This document shows, piece by piece, positions 54,546 through 62,938 of a DNA stretch of 62,938 bases. Both the position numbers and the translations under genes were made by a program. The stretch covers positions 1 to 62,938 of the forward strand of contig WBUF01000010.1 of assembly GCA_008933825.1 (NCBI GenBank). Direction: 5' to 3'. A model generated the notes under the pieces. The model was not told where the DNA came from. It saw nothing but the letters and a program-made list of their open reading frames with translations, and did not search any database. This DNA comes from Rhodocyclaceae bacterium (GTDB lineage Bacteria > Pseudomonadota > Gammaproteobacteria > Burkholderiales > Rhodocyclaceae). The first letter of the stretch is position 1. Each line of letters opens with the position of its first letter.

Positions 54546-55316
54546 ATGCAAATGAGCTTCGTGCGCCGGGCGCTGGCCGCGCTGGCGCTGTTCCTGTCCG
54601 CACTGGCCGCCGCGCAGGAGGCGCCCAACGTCGCCGTCGCCGCCAACATGAGCGCGGCGATGCCGGCCATCGTAGAGGCCTTCGCCAAGGCCGGCGGCGG
54701 CAGCGTGAAGATCGCCTACGGCTCCTCGGGCAACTTCCGCCGGCAGATCGCGCAGGGCGCACCCTTCCAGCTGTTCCTCTCCGCCGACGAGGCATTCGCC
54801 GAGGCGCTGGCGAAGGAAGACCATGCCGAGAGCGCCGGCGCGGTGTACGCCGTCGGCCGCCTCGCCTTCTACGTGCCGCAGGGTTCGCCCGTCGCCATCG
54901 ACAACCGGCTGAAGGACCTCGGCGCGGCGGCGGCCGACGGCCGACTGAAGCGCCTCGCCATCGCCAATCCCGAACTCGCGCCCTACGGCCACGCCGCGCG
55001 CGAGGCGCTGACGCACGCCGGCCTGTGGGAAGCCGTGAAGGGGAAACTCGTGCTCGGCAAGAACGTCGGCCAGACGGCGCGCTTCCTCGCCACCGGCGAG
55101 GCGCAGGCCGGCTTCATTCCGCTGGCGCTCGCCGCCGGCCCGGAATTGAAAGCGCGCGGCGCCTGGGCGACGGTGCCGGAATCCTGGCATGCGCCGCTGC
55201 GCCAGCGCATGGTGCTGATCAAGGGCGCCGGCGAGACGGCGCGGCGCTTTTACGACTTCCTGCTCGGCCCGCAGGCGCAGGCGCTGCTGCGCCGGCACGG
55301 CTACGCCCCGCCGTAA
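54546..55316 (+). CDS. modA: Molybdate-binding periplasmic protein ModA
   Basis: 256 residues: signal peptide (LAALALFLSALAAAQ), then NVAVAANMSAAMPAIVEAF, YGSSGNFRRQIAQGAPFQLF and KNVGQTARFLATGEAQAGFI, the ModA ligand-site segments. The start was chosen because GAAGGGA lies eight bases upstream. The reading frame is open further upstream but without signal-peptide sense. Confidence 0.9.
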   Translation: MQMSFVRRALAALALFLSALAAAQEAPNVAVAANMSAAMPAIVEAFAKAGGGSVKIAYGSSGNFRRQIAQGAPFQLFLSADEAFAEALAKEDHAESAGAVYAVGRLAFYVPQGSPVAIDNRLKDLGAAAADGRLKRLAIANPELAPYGHAAREALTHAGLWEAVKGKLVLGKNVGQTARFLATGEAQAGFIPLALAAGPELKARGAWATVPESWHAPLRQRMVLIKGAGETARRFYDFLLGPQAQALLRRHGYAPP

Positions 55317-55985
55317 ATGGACTGGGCGGCCTGGACGCTTTCGCTCAAGCTGGCGGCGGCGACGACGCTGCTGCTGCTGCCGCTCGCCGTGCTGATCGCG
55401 CGGCCGCTGCTGACGATGCGCCCCGCGGGCCGCCTGGTGGCGGAGGGCCTCGTCGCCCTGCCGCTGGTGCTGCCGCCGACCGTGCTCGGCTTCTATTTGC
55501 TGGTCACCTTCGGCCAGAATGCCGTTCTCGGCGAACTGTATCGCGGCCTCACCGGTCGCAGCCTGGTGTTCACCTTCGACGGCCTGCTCCTCGCCTCGCT
55601 CGTCTTCAACCTGCCCTTCGCCGTGCAGCCGGTGCAGCGCGCGCTGGAAGCCATCCCGCGCGAGGTGCGCGAGGCGGCCTGGTGCTGCGGCCTGACGCGC
55701 TGGCAGACGCTGTGGAAGATCGAGCTGCCGCTGGCCTGGCCGGGCCTGCTCACCGCCATCGTGCTGACCTTCGCCCACACCCTCGGCGAATTCGGCGTGG
55801 TGCTGATGATCGGCGGCAACATTCCGGCGGAGACGCGCACCGTCTCCATCGCCATCTACGACCACGTGCAGGCCTTCGAGGACCGCGCGGCGGGCATCCT
55901 CTCCGCGATGCTGGTGGCGTTCTCCTTCGCGGCAATCGTGCTGATCCAGTTCCTCACTCACCGCATCGGCAGGAAGGAACAATGA
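55317..55985 (+). CDS. modB: Molybdate ABC transporter permease ModB
   Basis: 222 residues with five membrane segments, VLPPTVLGFYLLVTFG and the EAA loop (REAAWCCGLTRWQTLWKIELP). GEFGVVLMIGGNIP is typical of ModB. It starts directly after the modA stop and overlaps modC. Confidence 0.93.
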   Translation: MDWAAWTLSLKLAAATTLLLLPLAVLIARPLLTMRPAGRLVAEGLVALPLVLPPTVLGFYLLVTFGQNAVLGELYRGLTGRSLVFTFDGLLLASLVFNLPFAVQPVQRALEAIPREVREAAWCCGLTRWQTLWKIELPLAWPGLLTAIVLTFAHTLGEFGVVLMIGGNIPAETRTVSIAIYDHVQAFEDRAAGILSAMLVAFSFAAIVLIQFLTHRIGRKEQ

Positions 55986-57091
55986 GTACGAGCGGACTCC
56001 AGGTCAGCCTGCGCCAGCGCGCGCCGATCCCGCTCGCGGCCGAGCTCGACTGCGCGCCGGGAGAGCTGCTGGCGCTGGTCGGGCCTTCCGGCAGCGGCAA
56101 GTCCACGATCCTGCGCTGCATCGCCGGGCTGCACGCCGCGGCGGAAGGCGCCATCCATTGCAACGGCGAGGCCTGGTTCGACGCCGCCGGCCGCATCGAC
56201 CGGCCGGTGCAGGCGCGCCGCATCGGCTTCGTCTTCCAGAACTACGGACTTTTCCCGCACCTCTCCGCGCTGGAGAACGTCGCCGCCGCCCTGGGCGGAC
56301 TGACTTTTGCCGAGCGCACGGCGCGGGCGCGCGAACTGCTCGCGCGCGTGCACCTCGACGGCCTGGAGCAGCGCAAGCCGGCCGCACTCTCCGGCGGCCA
56401 GCAGCAGCGCGTCGCCGTCGCCCGCGCCCTGGCGCGCGACCCCGCCGTGCTGCTGCTCGACGAGCCCTTCTCGGCGGTGGACCAGGTGACGCGGCGCAAG
56501 CTGCAGCAGGAACTGGCGCGCCTGCGCGCCGAGCTCGACATCCCGATGCTGCTGGTGACGCACGACCTCGACGAGGCGCGCATGCTGGCCGACCGCATGG
56601 TGATCCTGCACAGGGGAAAGACGCTGCAGGCCGGCACGCCCGACGAGGTGATGACGCGGCCGGCCAGCGCGGCCATCGCGCGCCTGGTCGGACTGCACAA
56701 TCTGTTCGAAGGCACGCTGGTCGAAGACGGCGGCGCGCTCAGGCTGGCCTGGCTCGGCCACCGGATCGAGGTGGCGCGCGTGGACGGCCGGGCGGGCGAG
56801 CGCATGAACTGGGTGATTCCCTCCGAAGGCGTGCTGCTGCACCGGCAAGACCGCCCCTCGCGCGGCGAAGCCGAGAATCCGGTTTCCGGCTTCGTGCAGG
56901 ACTGCCTGCGCCTCGGCCCCTTTACCCAGTTGCGCCTGGTCCCGGAGGGCTGCGCCGAGCCGATCGCCTTTTCCGTGCCGACCCACGTCGTCGCGCGCAA
57001 CGGCATCGCGCCCGGCGTGCGCGCCCGCGTCACCCTGCGCGCAGAGAGCATCCACCTCATGCCCTGGGAAGCGCCGTCCTGCGGGGACTGA
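55982..57091 (+). CDS. modC: Molybdate ABC transporter ATP-binding protein ModC
   Basis: 369 residues: Walker [11 protein letters not shown], signature [15 protein letters not shown], Walker [13 protein letters not shown]-loop [10 protein letters not shown], and a C-terminal MOP/TOBE-like domain. Two copies of the dispersed element lie in this gene. One encodes GGLTFAE; the other writes the last residues (APSCGD) and the stop codon. Confidence 0.93.
   Translation: MSTSGLQVSLRQRAPIPLAAELDCAPGELLALVGPSGSGKSTILRCIAGLHAAAEGAIHCNGEAWFDAAGRIDRPVQARRIGFVFQNYGLFPHLSALENVAAALGGLTFAERTARARELLARVHLDGLEQRKPAALSGGQQQRVAVARALARDPAVLLLDEPFSAVDQVTRRKLQQELARLRAELDIPMLLVTHDLDEARMLADRMVILHRGKTLQAGTPDEVMTRPASAAIARLVGLHNLFEGTLVEDGGALRLAWLGHRIEVARVDGRAGERMNWVIPSEGVLLHRQDRPSRGEAENPVSGFVQDCLRLGPFTQLRLVPEGCAEPIAFSVPTHVVARNGIAPGVRARVTLRAESIHLMPWEAPSCGD
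56284..56308 (+). repeat. Dispersed 25-bp element, copy 13 (intragenic, modC)
   Basis: CGCCGCCCTGGGC then GGACTGACTTTT, read as G-G-L-T-F. Confidence 0.8.
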
Positions 57092-57096
57092 CTTTT
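57072..57096 (+). repeat. Dispersed 25-bp element, copy 14 (modC stop)
   Basis: CGCCGTCCTGCGG then GGACTGACTTTT. It supplies the TGA of modC, nearly identical to copy 1 at the cca stop. Confidence 0.9.
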
Positions 57097-57177
57097 GCCG
57101 ATCGGCATCCTGTACACTGTGGCTTGTCCGGGATCGCCTGCCTCTGTCTGACTCGCCGAATCGGCCGCCGCCATCCG

Positions 57178-57918
57178 ATGCCAAAAATCTATCGCTGCCC
57201 GAAGTGCGACGCCCGTTACGACCCGCCGCTCGACGCGGCGTCGGCATGTCCCGGCTGCGGCATCTGGTTTCAGAAGTGGCTGCGGCAGGAAGGATTCGGG
57301 GGCGGCCCAGCCGAGGCACCCGCCGGGGTGTTCGTTCCGGCGCCCGACGCCGAAGTCGGTGCGGCGACGTTCTATGGCCGCCTGGCGGCGTTCGTGCTGC
57401 TGGCGCTCTGGAGTTTCCGGCTGGCCGGCTACGATTACCGGGTCGCCGAGATCAACGCTTCGTTCATGCACGCCATCCTGCTGCCGATCCACGAGGCCGG
57501 CCATGTCTTCCTGATGCCGTTCGGCGAGTTCATGACGGTGCTGGGCGGCAGCCTGTTCCAGCTCGCCCTGCCGCTGGGCATCGGCGCGGCGTTTCTCCTG
57601 CGACAGAACGACCGCTTCGGGGCGGCCCTCTGCGTGTGGTGGGCGGGCGCCAGCCTGGTCGATCTGTCGCCCTACATCTGGGACGCGCTGAATCCGCAGA
57701 TGGTCCTCCTCGGCGGCAGGACGGGGGAGGACGGCCCGCACGACTGGATCTATCTGCTCGAGCGCTTCGGCCTGTTGCACCGCGCGCACGGGCTGGGCGC
57801 GACCGCGCACCACCTCGGCGTGCTGGTGATGTTCGGCGGCCTGGCGTGGTGCGCGCCGTGGCTGCTGAGGCACTGGAAAGCCCTGCGCGGACGCGATGCG
57901 CCGTCTCGGGCAGACTGA
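57178..57918 (+). CDS. Zinc-ribbon membrane protein with HEAGH motif
   Basis: 246 residues. An N-terminal zinc ribbon ([12 protein letters not shown]...CPGCGIWF) is followed by about five membrane segments. The second holds [17 protein letters not shown], an HExxH zinc-protease motif of the M50 type, but no second-site metal ligand (NxxPxxxLDGG) was recognised, so protease activity is uncertain. The last residues (APSRAD) and stop come from repeat copy 15. Function unknown. Confidence 0.75.
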   Translation: MPKIYRCPKCDARYDPPLDAASACPGCGIWFQKWLRQEGFGGGPAEAPAGVFVPAPDAEVGAATFYGRLAAFVLLALWSFRLAGYDYRVAEINASFMHAILLPIHEAGHVFLMPFGEFMTVLGGSLFQLALPLGIGAAFLLRQNDRFGAALCVWWAGASLVDLSPYIWDALNPQMVLLGGRTGEDGPHDWIYLLERFGLLHRAHGLGATAHHLGVLVMFGGLAWCAPWLLRHWKALRGRDAPSRAD

Positions 57919-57923
57919 CTTTT
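57899..57923 (+). repeat. Dispersed 25-bp element, copy 15 (stop of the zinc-ribbon gene)
   Basis: CGCCGTCTCGGGC then AGACTGACTTTT, supplying the TGA. It lies between two convergent genes. Confidence 0.85.
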
Positions 57924-57924
57924 C

Positions 57925-58665
57925 TCAGAAGCGCTCGTCCTCGCGCAAATAGCGCCACGCGCCGCCCGGCAGGTCGCCGAGCTTGACGCTGCCGATGCGG
58001 ATGCGCTTCAAGCCCGTCACCTTGAGGCCGACCAGCTCGCACATGCGGCGGATCTGGCGCTTCTTGCCTTCGCGCAGCACGAAGCGCAGCTGATCCTCGT
58101 TCTGCCAGCTGACCTTGGCCGGCTTGAGCGCCTGGCCGTCGAGCGAGAGGCCGTGGTTGAGCCGCTTGAGGCCCTGCGCGTCGAGCCGGCCTTCGACGCG
58201 CACCAGATATTCCTTCTCGATGCGCGAGTCCTCGCCGATGAGCAATTTCGCGATGCGCCCGTCCTGGGTGAACACCAGCAGGCCGGTGGAGTCGATGTCC
58301 AGGCGCCCGGCCGGGGCGAGACCCTTGAGCTGCGCCGGGTCGAAGCGCTGCGGCGAGCGGTCGCCGGCGTGGCGGCTGGCGGCGGCGATCAGCGTCACCG
58401 CCGGCTTGTAGCCCGGCTCGGCCTGGCCGGAGACGTAGCCGACCGGCTTGTTGAGCAGGATGGTCACCTGCGCGAGCTGGTTCGATTTCGCTTCGCGGCT
58501 CAAGGTGATTTTCTGCGTCGGGTACGCACGGCTGCCGAGCTCGGTGACGCGCACGCCGTCGACGAAGACCCAGCCGCGCTCGATGAAGGCGTCGGCCTCG
58601 CGCCGCGAGCAGAGGCCCTGCTCGGACATCAGCTTGGAGATGCGGACCTTGCCGTCCTCAGACAT
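57925..58665 (-). CDS. RNA pseudouridine synthase, RsuA/RluB/RluF family
   Basis: 246 residues. An N-terminal S4 RNA-binding domain ([24 protein letters not shown]) is joined to the catalytic domain with [12 protein letters not shown], the catalytic Asp in [13 protein letters not shown] and [15 protein letters not shown]. The target uridine is not readable from sequence. The start overlaps the stop of the exonuclease gene by eight bases. Confidence 0.9.
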   Translation of the reverse strand: MSEDGKVRISKLMSEQGLCSRREADAFIERGWVFVDGVRVTELGSRAYPTQKITLSREAKSNQLAQVTILLNKPVGYVSGQAEPGYKPAVTLIAAASRHAGDRSPQRFDPAQLKGLAPAGRLDIDSTGLLVFTQDGRIAKLLIGEDSRIEKEYLVRVEGRLDAQGLKRLNHGLSLDGQALKPAKVSWQNEDQLRFVLREGKKRQIRRMCELVGLKVTGLKRIRIGSVKLGDLPGGAWRYLREDERF

Positions 58666-60109
58666 GGCGTTCGAGCTTGAGGATGTCGGCGGAGCCGGCG
58701 CGCTTGTCCAGTTCGCGGCGCAGGATGCGATAGGTGTCGAGGTCGAAGGCGGCGTCATGGCGCGCCTGCGCGGCTTCGTGCAATTCCGCCTCGCTCTTCG
58801 CCGTGCCGAGGTGGCACCAGTGCTCGAAGAGATGCCACTCGCAGCGCCCGCCGGCCTCGTCGCGCTCGCGGATGGCGATGCGCCCGGGGAAGGGCCAGGC
58901 ACGGAGTTTCAGCACGGCCAGCGCCGTCTTCAGGCGCAGGTCGTGCCGCTCGGCGCTCTCCCTGCCTGTGCAAAAACCCTTGCAGCGCTTGATCTGGTGG
59001 TTGAAGCAGGGGCCCTTGCCCTGCTCGATGCCGAGGCGCTTCAGGCACAGGCCGTGCTCGGCGGCCAGCTCGCGCAGGGTGTTGTTGGCTTCGCGCTTCG
59101 ACTTGAACTGGCCGTAGAGCTCCCCGAGTTCTTCCGGCGCCGCGCCGGCCAGCGGCACCAGCTCGAGGGCACGATCTTGGGTAAATTCGCCGACCTCCTT
59201 CAGGCGGAAGGCGCAGACCTCGACGTTTTTGCGCAGGCGGCGGTTGTGGATGGGCGACCGTTCCTTGATGAGGCGCGCTTCCAGTAGCAGGGCGCCGAGT
59301 TCGCCCGCGGTTTCGATCCACTCGATGCGCTTCACTTCCTGCGCGATGCGCATGGCTCGCCCGGCGCTGTGGTCGGCGGCAAAGTGCGACTGCACGCGCG
59401 AGCGCATGTTCACGCCCTTGCCGATGTAGAGGGGGAGCTCATTTTCCCCGTAGAAGAGGTACACGCCCGGCCCCTCGGGCACGGCGTCGACCGCCGTTAC
59501 CTCAAGGCCCGAGGGCAGGCTCGGCGACTTCATGGCCTTCTTCAGCGCGGCGCGGATCGCCTCGGGCGGCTTCTCGGCCTGCGCCAGCTGCACGAAATCC
59601 CACAGCACGCGGGCGTCGCCGAGCGCGCGGTGGCGCGCGTCGCAGGCGAGCTTGTGGCGGGCGATGAGCGCGTCGAGGCTGTGGCGGTGGTGCCCGGGGT
59701 ACAGCGCGCGGGAGAGCTTGACGGTGCACAGCACGCGCGGCTGGAAGGCGCGCTCTAGGCGCTTGAACTCGTTCTTGAGGAAACCGTAGTCGAAGCGCGC
59801 GTTGTGGGCGATGAACAGGCTGCCCTCGATGCGGGAAAACACCTCGTCGGCGATGTCGGCGAAGGACGGCGCGCCGCGCACCATGTCGTTGGTGATGCCG
59901 GTGAAGCCCTGGATCATCGGCGGGATGGATTCGCCCGGGTCGACCAGTGTGGACCACTCGTACTCGATCCGGCCGGCGCTCACCTTGACGATGCCGACCT
60001 CGATGATGCGGTCGAACGCCGGGTTGGCGCCGGTGGTCTCGAGGTCGACGAAAACGAGGGGGGAGTCGAGCAAGTGGGGCGACAGGCCGAAAGTCAGCCG
60101 CCGCAGCAC
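58658..60109 (-). CDS. DnaQ-type exonuclease fused to GIY-YIG (UvrC/Cho-like) domain
   Basis: 483 residues. The N-terminal 3'-5' exonuclease has FVDLETTG (Exo I), [13 protein letters not shown] (Exo II) and [13 protein letters not shown] (Exo III). A GIY-YIG nuclease domain follows ([22 protein letters not shown]), then a UvrC-like Cys segment ([15 protein letters not shown]). The start is uncertain: the GTG at 60109 lies inside the head-to-head repeat, and a TTG 12 codons downstream is a plausible native start. Probably DNA repair. Confidence 0.88.
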   Translation of the reverse strand: MLRRLTFGLSPHLLDSPLVFVDLETTGANPAFDRIIEVGIVKVSAGRIEYEWSTLVDPGESIPPMIQGFTGITNDMVRGAPSFADIADEVFSRIEGSLFIAHNARFDYGFLKNEFKRLERAFQPRVLCTVKLSRALYPGHHRHSLDALIARHKLACDARHRALGDARVLWDFVQLAQAEKPPEAIRAALKKAMKSPSLPSGLEVTAVDAVPEGPGVYLFYGENELPLYIGKGVNMRSRVQSHFAADHSAGRAMRIAQEVKRIEWIETAGELGALLLEARLIKERSPIHNRRLRKNVEVCAFRLKEVGEFTQDRALELVPLAGAAPEELGELYGQFKSKREANNTLRELAAEHGLCLKRLGIEQGKGPCFNHQIKRCKGFCTGRESAERHDLRLKTALAVLKLRAWPFPGRIAIRERDEAGGRCEWHLFEHWCHLGTAKSEAELHEAAQARHDAAFDLDTYRILRRELDKRAGSADILKLERHV

Positions 60110-60123
60110 GGCGGCTGACTTTT
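60089..60123. repeat. Dispersed element, copies 16 and 17, head-to-head hairpin
   Basis: AAAGTCAGCCGCCG-CAGCA-CGGCGGCTGACTTT, a perfect 14-bp stem with a 5-base loop and T-rich flanks on both strands. It separates the DUF3460 and exonuclease genes and could terminate minus-strand transcription. Confidence 0.9.
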
Positions 60124-60125
60124 CC

Positions 60126-60308
60126 TTATCTGTAGACGTAGGGCTTCTGCGGCAGCCGCGATTCCTTCAGGCGCTGCTGCTCCTCGGGCGTCTGCGGCGC
60201 CTTGTCCCACCAGAGGGCGCGGCCGGCCTTCTGTACCTCGATCTCCTCGGGATGCCGTGCCAGCCATTCGCGCATGAATTTCGTGTGTTCGGATTCGTAC
60301 TGGGCCAT
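60126..60308 (-). CDS. DUF3460 small protein
   Basis: 60 residues: MAQYESEHTKFMREWLARHP, then EVQKAGRALWWDK and RLPQKPYVYR. This is a complete DUF3460 protein, common in betaproteobacteria, function unknown. It lies downstream of spoT on the same strand. Confidence 0.88.
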   Translation of the reverse strand: MAQYESEHTKFMREWLARHPEEIEVQKAGRALWWDKAPQTPEEQQRLKESRLPQKPYVYR

Positions 60309-60339
60309 GTCGATGCTCTTCGGTTCGGAAAGGCGGATT

Positions 60340-62517
60340 TTACTCCCGCACGCGGGCGATGCGCACCACTTCAGGAATGGCGCGCAGGGCGCGCAGGATG
60401 CGTGCCAGGTGCACGCGGTTGGAAACCTGCAGGGTGAAGTACAGCGAGGTATACACGCCCTGCTCGTCGTCCATGGTGACGTGCTGGATGTTGGAGCCGG
60501 CCTCGGCGATCTCGGCGGCAACCTTGGCCAGCACGCCGCGGCGGTTCTCCGCCTCGATCTTGATGGCCGCCTCGAACAGCTTGCCGCTGTCGCGCTCCCA
60601 TTCGACGTCCACCCACTTGCCGCGCTCGCCGCGGCCGCGAATGGAGATGCTCGGGCAGTCGGCCAGGTGCACCACCAGGCCCTGCCCCTTCTTGATGACG
60701 CCGACGATGGGGTCACCGGGTATCGGCCGGCAGCAGTGCGCCAGCTGCACCGCCATGCCCTCGCTGCCGCGGATGAGGATCGGTCCCTGCGCCCTTGCCT
60801 CGACGGCAGCCTCGCCCTTCTCGATGCGCTCGGCCAGGCGGCGCGCGACGATGGCCGGCAGGCGCTTGCCCAGCCCGATGTCGGTGAGCACTTCCGTCTT
60901 CGATTTGGCGCCGCATTCGAGGACGAACTTGTCCCACACCGGCTCGCCGATGCGCTCGAAGCTCAGATCGAGCGGGCGCAGCGCCTGGGCCAGCAGGCGC
61001 TCGCCCAGCGCGACGGATTCCTCCTGCTGCGTGGTCTTGAGGAAGTGGCGAATCTGCGAGCGCGCCTTGCCGGTCTTGACGTAGGACAACCAGGCCGGGT
61101 TGGGATTGGCGTGCGTCGCCGTGATGACCTCGACCTGGTCGCCGTTCCTCAGTTCGGTGCGCAGCGGCATCAGCTCGTGGTTGATGCGGCAGGCGATGCA
61201 GCGGTTGCCGATGTCGGTATGCACGGCATAGGCGAAATCGACCGGCGTCGAGCCGCGCGGCAGCGGCAGGATCCTGCCCTTCGGCGTGAACACGTACACC
61301 TCGCCGGGAAAGAGGTCGATCTTGAGGTGCTCGAGGAATTCGGCCGAGTCGCCCGAGGCCGACTGCAGCTCGAGCAGCGACTGCAGCCACTTGTGCGTGC
61401 GCTGCTGCAGCTCGGAGAGGCTCTTGTCGTCCTTGTAGAGCCAGTGCGAAGCCACCCCCGCCTCGGCGACGTGGTGCATCTCGGTGGTGCGGATCTGCAC
61501 CTCGACCGGCGTGCCGTAGGGGCCGATCAGCGTGGTGTGCAGCGACTGGTAGCCGTTGCCCTTGGGGATGGCGATGTAGTCCTTGAACTTGCCCGGCACC
61601 GGCTTGTACAGGCCGTGCAGGGCGCCGAGCACCAGGTAGCAGGTCGGCACGTCGCGCACGATGACGCGGAAGCCGTAGATGTCGAGCACCTGCGAGAAGG
61701 TGAGCGATTTGCCGCGCATCTTGCGGTAGATGCCATAGAGGTGCTTCTCGCGGCCCATCACCTCGGCCTCGATGCCCGCCTCGGCGAGACGCGCCTTGAT
61801 GCCGGCGAGTATCTTGCCCACCACCTCGCGCCGGTTGCCGCGCGCCGCCTTGATGGCCTTGGAGAGCACGCGATAGCGCAGCGGCCAGACATGGCGGAAG
61901 GCCAGCTCCTGCAGTTCGCGATAGAGGTTGTTCAGTCCCAGCCGGTTGGCGATCGGCGCATAGATCTCCAGCGTCTCGCGCGCGATGCGGCGGCGCTTGT
62001 CGGGGCGCAGCGTGTCCAGCGTGCGCATGTTGTGCAGGCGGTCGGCCAGCTTGATGAGGATGACGCGCACGTCGCGCGCCATCGCCAGCAGCATCTTGCG
62101 GAAGTTCTCGGCCTGGGCGTCCTCGATCGACTGGAACTCGATCTTGTCCAGCTTGGAAACGCCGTCGACCAGCTCGGCCGTCACCTTGCCGAAGCGCTCG
62201 CCGATCTCCGCCGGCGTGATCTCGGTGTCCTCGGTGACGTCGTGCAGCAGCGCCGCCATCAGCGCCTGCGCGTCGAGGTGCCAGCCGGTGAGGATGCCGG
62301 CCACCGCCAGCGGGTGCGAGAAATACGGGTCGCCGCTGATGCGGAACTGATCCTTGTGCGCCTCGGCCGAGAAGCGGAAGGCCTCGGCGACGCGTTCGAT
62401 GTCCTCGGCCCTGAGGTAGGTGCCGAGCAGTTCCCTCAGCTTCTCGAGCTGGAGGGCGAACTCAGAGTCGTAGGCTTGCGGGGTCTGCGAACCGGGAGGG
62501 GACGCGGCGGCATGCAT
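60340..62517 (-). CDS. spoT: Bifunctional (p)ppGpp synthetase/hydrolase
   Basis: 725 residues: HD hydrolase domain (HPLAVAGILTGW, LLHDVTEDTEIT) with intact metal ligands, synthetase domain (DIYGFRVIV, KGNGYQSLHTTL), TGS domain (VYVFTPKGRILPLPRGSTPVDFAY across the fold) and a C-terminal ACT domain. It sets ppGpp levels in starvation. It follows rpoZ and gmk, the usual order. Confidence 0.96.
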   Translation of the reverse strand: MHAAASPPGSQTPQAYDSEFALQLEKLRELLGTYLRAEDIERVAEAFRFSAEAHKDQFRISGDPYFSHPLAVAGILTGWHLDAQALMAALLHDVTEDTEITPAEIGERFGKVTAELVDGVSKLDKIEFQSIEDAQAENFRKMLLAMARDVRVILIKLADRLHNMRTLDTLRPDKRRRIARETLEIYAPIANRLGLNNLYRELQELAFRHVWPLRYRVLSKAIKAARGNRREVVGKILAGIKARLAEAGIEAEVMGREKHLYGIYRKMRGKSLTFSQVLDIYGFRVIVRDVPTCYLVLGALHGLYKPVPGKFKDYIAIPKGNGYQSLHTTLIGPYGTPVEVQIRTTEMHHVAEAGVASHWLYKDDKSLSELQQRTHKWLQSLLELQSASGDSAEFLEHLKIDLFPGEVYVFTPKGRILPLPRGSTPVDFAYAVHTDIGNRCIACRINHELMPLRTELRNGDQVEVITATHANPNPAWLSYVKTGKARSQIRHFLKTTQQEESVALGERLLAQALRPLDLSFERIGEPVWDKFVLECGAKSKTEVLTDIGLGKRLPAIVARRLAERIEKGEAAVEARAQGPILIRGSEGMAVQLAHCCRPIPGDPIVGVIKKGQGLVVHLADCPSISIRGRGERGKWVDVEWERDSGKLFEAAIKIEAENRRGVLAKVAAEIAEAGSNIQHVTMDDEQGVYTSLYFTLQVSNRVHLARILRALRAIPEVVRIARVRE

Positions 62518-62546
62518 GGCTCACCTCCCCCCTCTTCCGGCGGTGC

Positions 62547-62753
62547 TTACGCTTGACCGCGGTTGAGCACTTCCAGGCCGACCTTGCCGGCAGCGATCTC
62601 GCGCAGGGCGATGACGGTCGGCTTGTCCTTCTCGCCCTCGAGTTGCGGCGAGGCGCCGATGGTCAGCTGGCGCGCGCGATACGTGGCGGCCAGAGTGAGC
62701 TGGAAGCGGTTGGGGATTCTTTTGAGGCAGTCTTCGATGGTGATGCGGGCCAT
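62547..62753 (-). CDS. rpoZ: RNA polymerase omega subunit
   Basis: 68 residues: [28 protein letters not shown] and [17 protein letters not shown], standard for RpoZ. It stands between gmk and spoT. Confidence 0.96.
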   Translation of the reverse strand: MARITIEDCLKRIPNRFQLTLAATYRARQLTIGASPQLEGEKDKPTVIALREIAAGKVGLEVLNRGQA

Positions 62754-62761
62754 GGTTCTTC

Positions 62762-62938
62762 CTATGAGTCCTGTTCGAGAAACGAGAAAAGCGCGCGGTG
62801 GCGGTCCAGCTGCGAGGTGGTGCGCAAACGAACCGAACGCACTACGGTCTGGAGGTCTTCGATGGCCTCCGGCAACTTGTTGTTAATAATAACATAATCG
62901 AACTCGTTTACATGGCGCATTTCGTCCACGGCAGCCGC
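62762..62938 (-). CDS. gmk: Guanylate kinase, C-terminal 58 residues
   Basis: Cut by the window end. The visible part carries [18 protein letters not shown] and a terminal helix [18 protein letters not shown]. It phosphorylates GMP. Gene order gmk-rpoZ-spoT supports the call. Confidence 0.92.
   Translation of the reverse strand, partial: AAAVDEMRHVNEFDYVIINNKLPEAIEDLQTVVRSVRLRTTSQLDRHRALFSFLEQDS

Overview
The window reads as a chromosome segment of a high-GC, denitrifying betaproteobacterium. The gene complement suggests Rhodocyclales or a neighbouring family: a gmk-rpoZ-spoT block, propionyl-CoA synthetase, the oxygen-independent ubiquinone genes ubiUVT, clade II nosZ and a periplasmic nitrate reductase. 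This placement is inferred from gene content and was not tested by phylogeny. No rRNA, tRNA, CRISPR array or complete insertion sequence was seen.

Layout. 1-7.1 kb holds the end of cca, a DUF1444-like gene with a DUF2905 gene nested antisense in its 3' end, a glutathione transferase, a hydrolase, a NarL-type two-component pair, a lone receiver protein, a PilZ protein and a thioesterase. 7.5-12.1 kb encodes a four-gene 2-oxoacid oxidoreductase with its own flavin/NAD(P) subunit. 12.1-17.5 kb holds an HD-GYP protein, prpE and an EF-G-like GTPase. 17.6-20.1 kb is ubiUVT behind an FNR-type promoter. 20.2-26.0 kb is a complete nitrifier-type hydroxylamine oxidation module (haoA, haoB, cytochrome c554, cytochrome cM552) followed by a MocR regulator. 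26.1-32.8 kb is the cytochrome c maturation operon ccmABCDEFGHI. 32.8-46.7 kb is napF plus a clade II nitrous oxide reductase cluster (nosZ, two cytochromes c, nosB, D, G, H, F, L, Y, a TlpA-like thioredoxin and a MenA-like prenyltransferase). 46.7-49 kb is a toxin-antitoxin patch (BrnT/BrnA, a damaged HicB, HigB/HigA). 49-54.2 kb is napDAGHB on the minus strand, next to modABC (molybdate uptake). The end carries a zinc-ribbon membrane protein, a pseudouridine synthase, an exonuclease/GIY-YIG protein, DUF3460, spoT, rpoZ and the end of gmk.

How it fits together. Most of the window serves periplasmic nitrogen-oxide respiration. Ccm makes the many c-type cytochromes. UbiUVT makes quinone without oxygen. 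ModABC feeds molybdenum to NapA. Nap and Nos reduce nitrate and N2O, and the HAO module could add hydroxylamine electrons to the quinone pool. FNR/DNR-type boxes precede ubiU, a diheme cytochrome gene, nosZ, a second cytochrome gene and napD, so anaerobic control looks shared. The HAO genes lack such a box and instead share TGG-CCA-type repeats with the MocR gene.

Two observations stand out. One is the nitrifier-type HAO module inside a denitrification island. The other is a dispersed ~25-bp element (core GGACTGACTTT, left half CGCCGT) found 17 times in both orientations, within genes and between them. Its distribution resembles that of a DNA uptake signal sequence.
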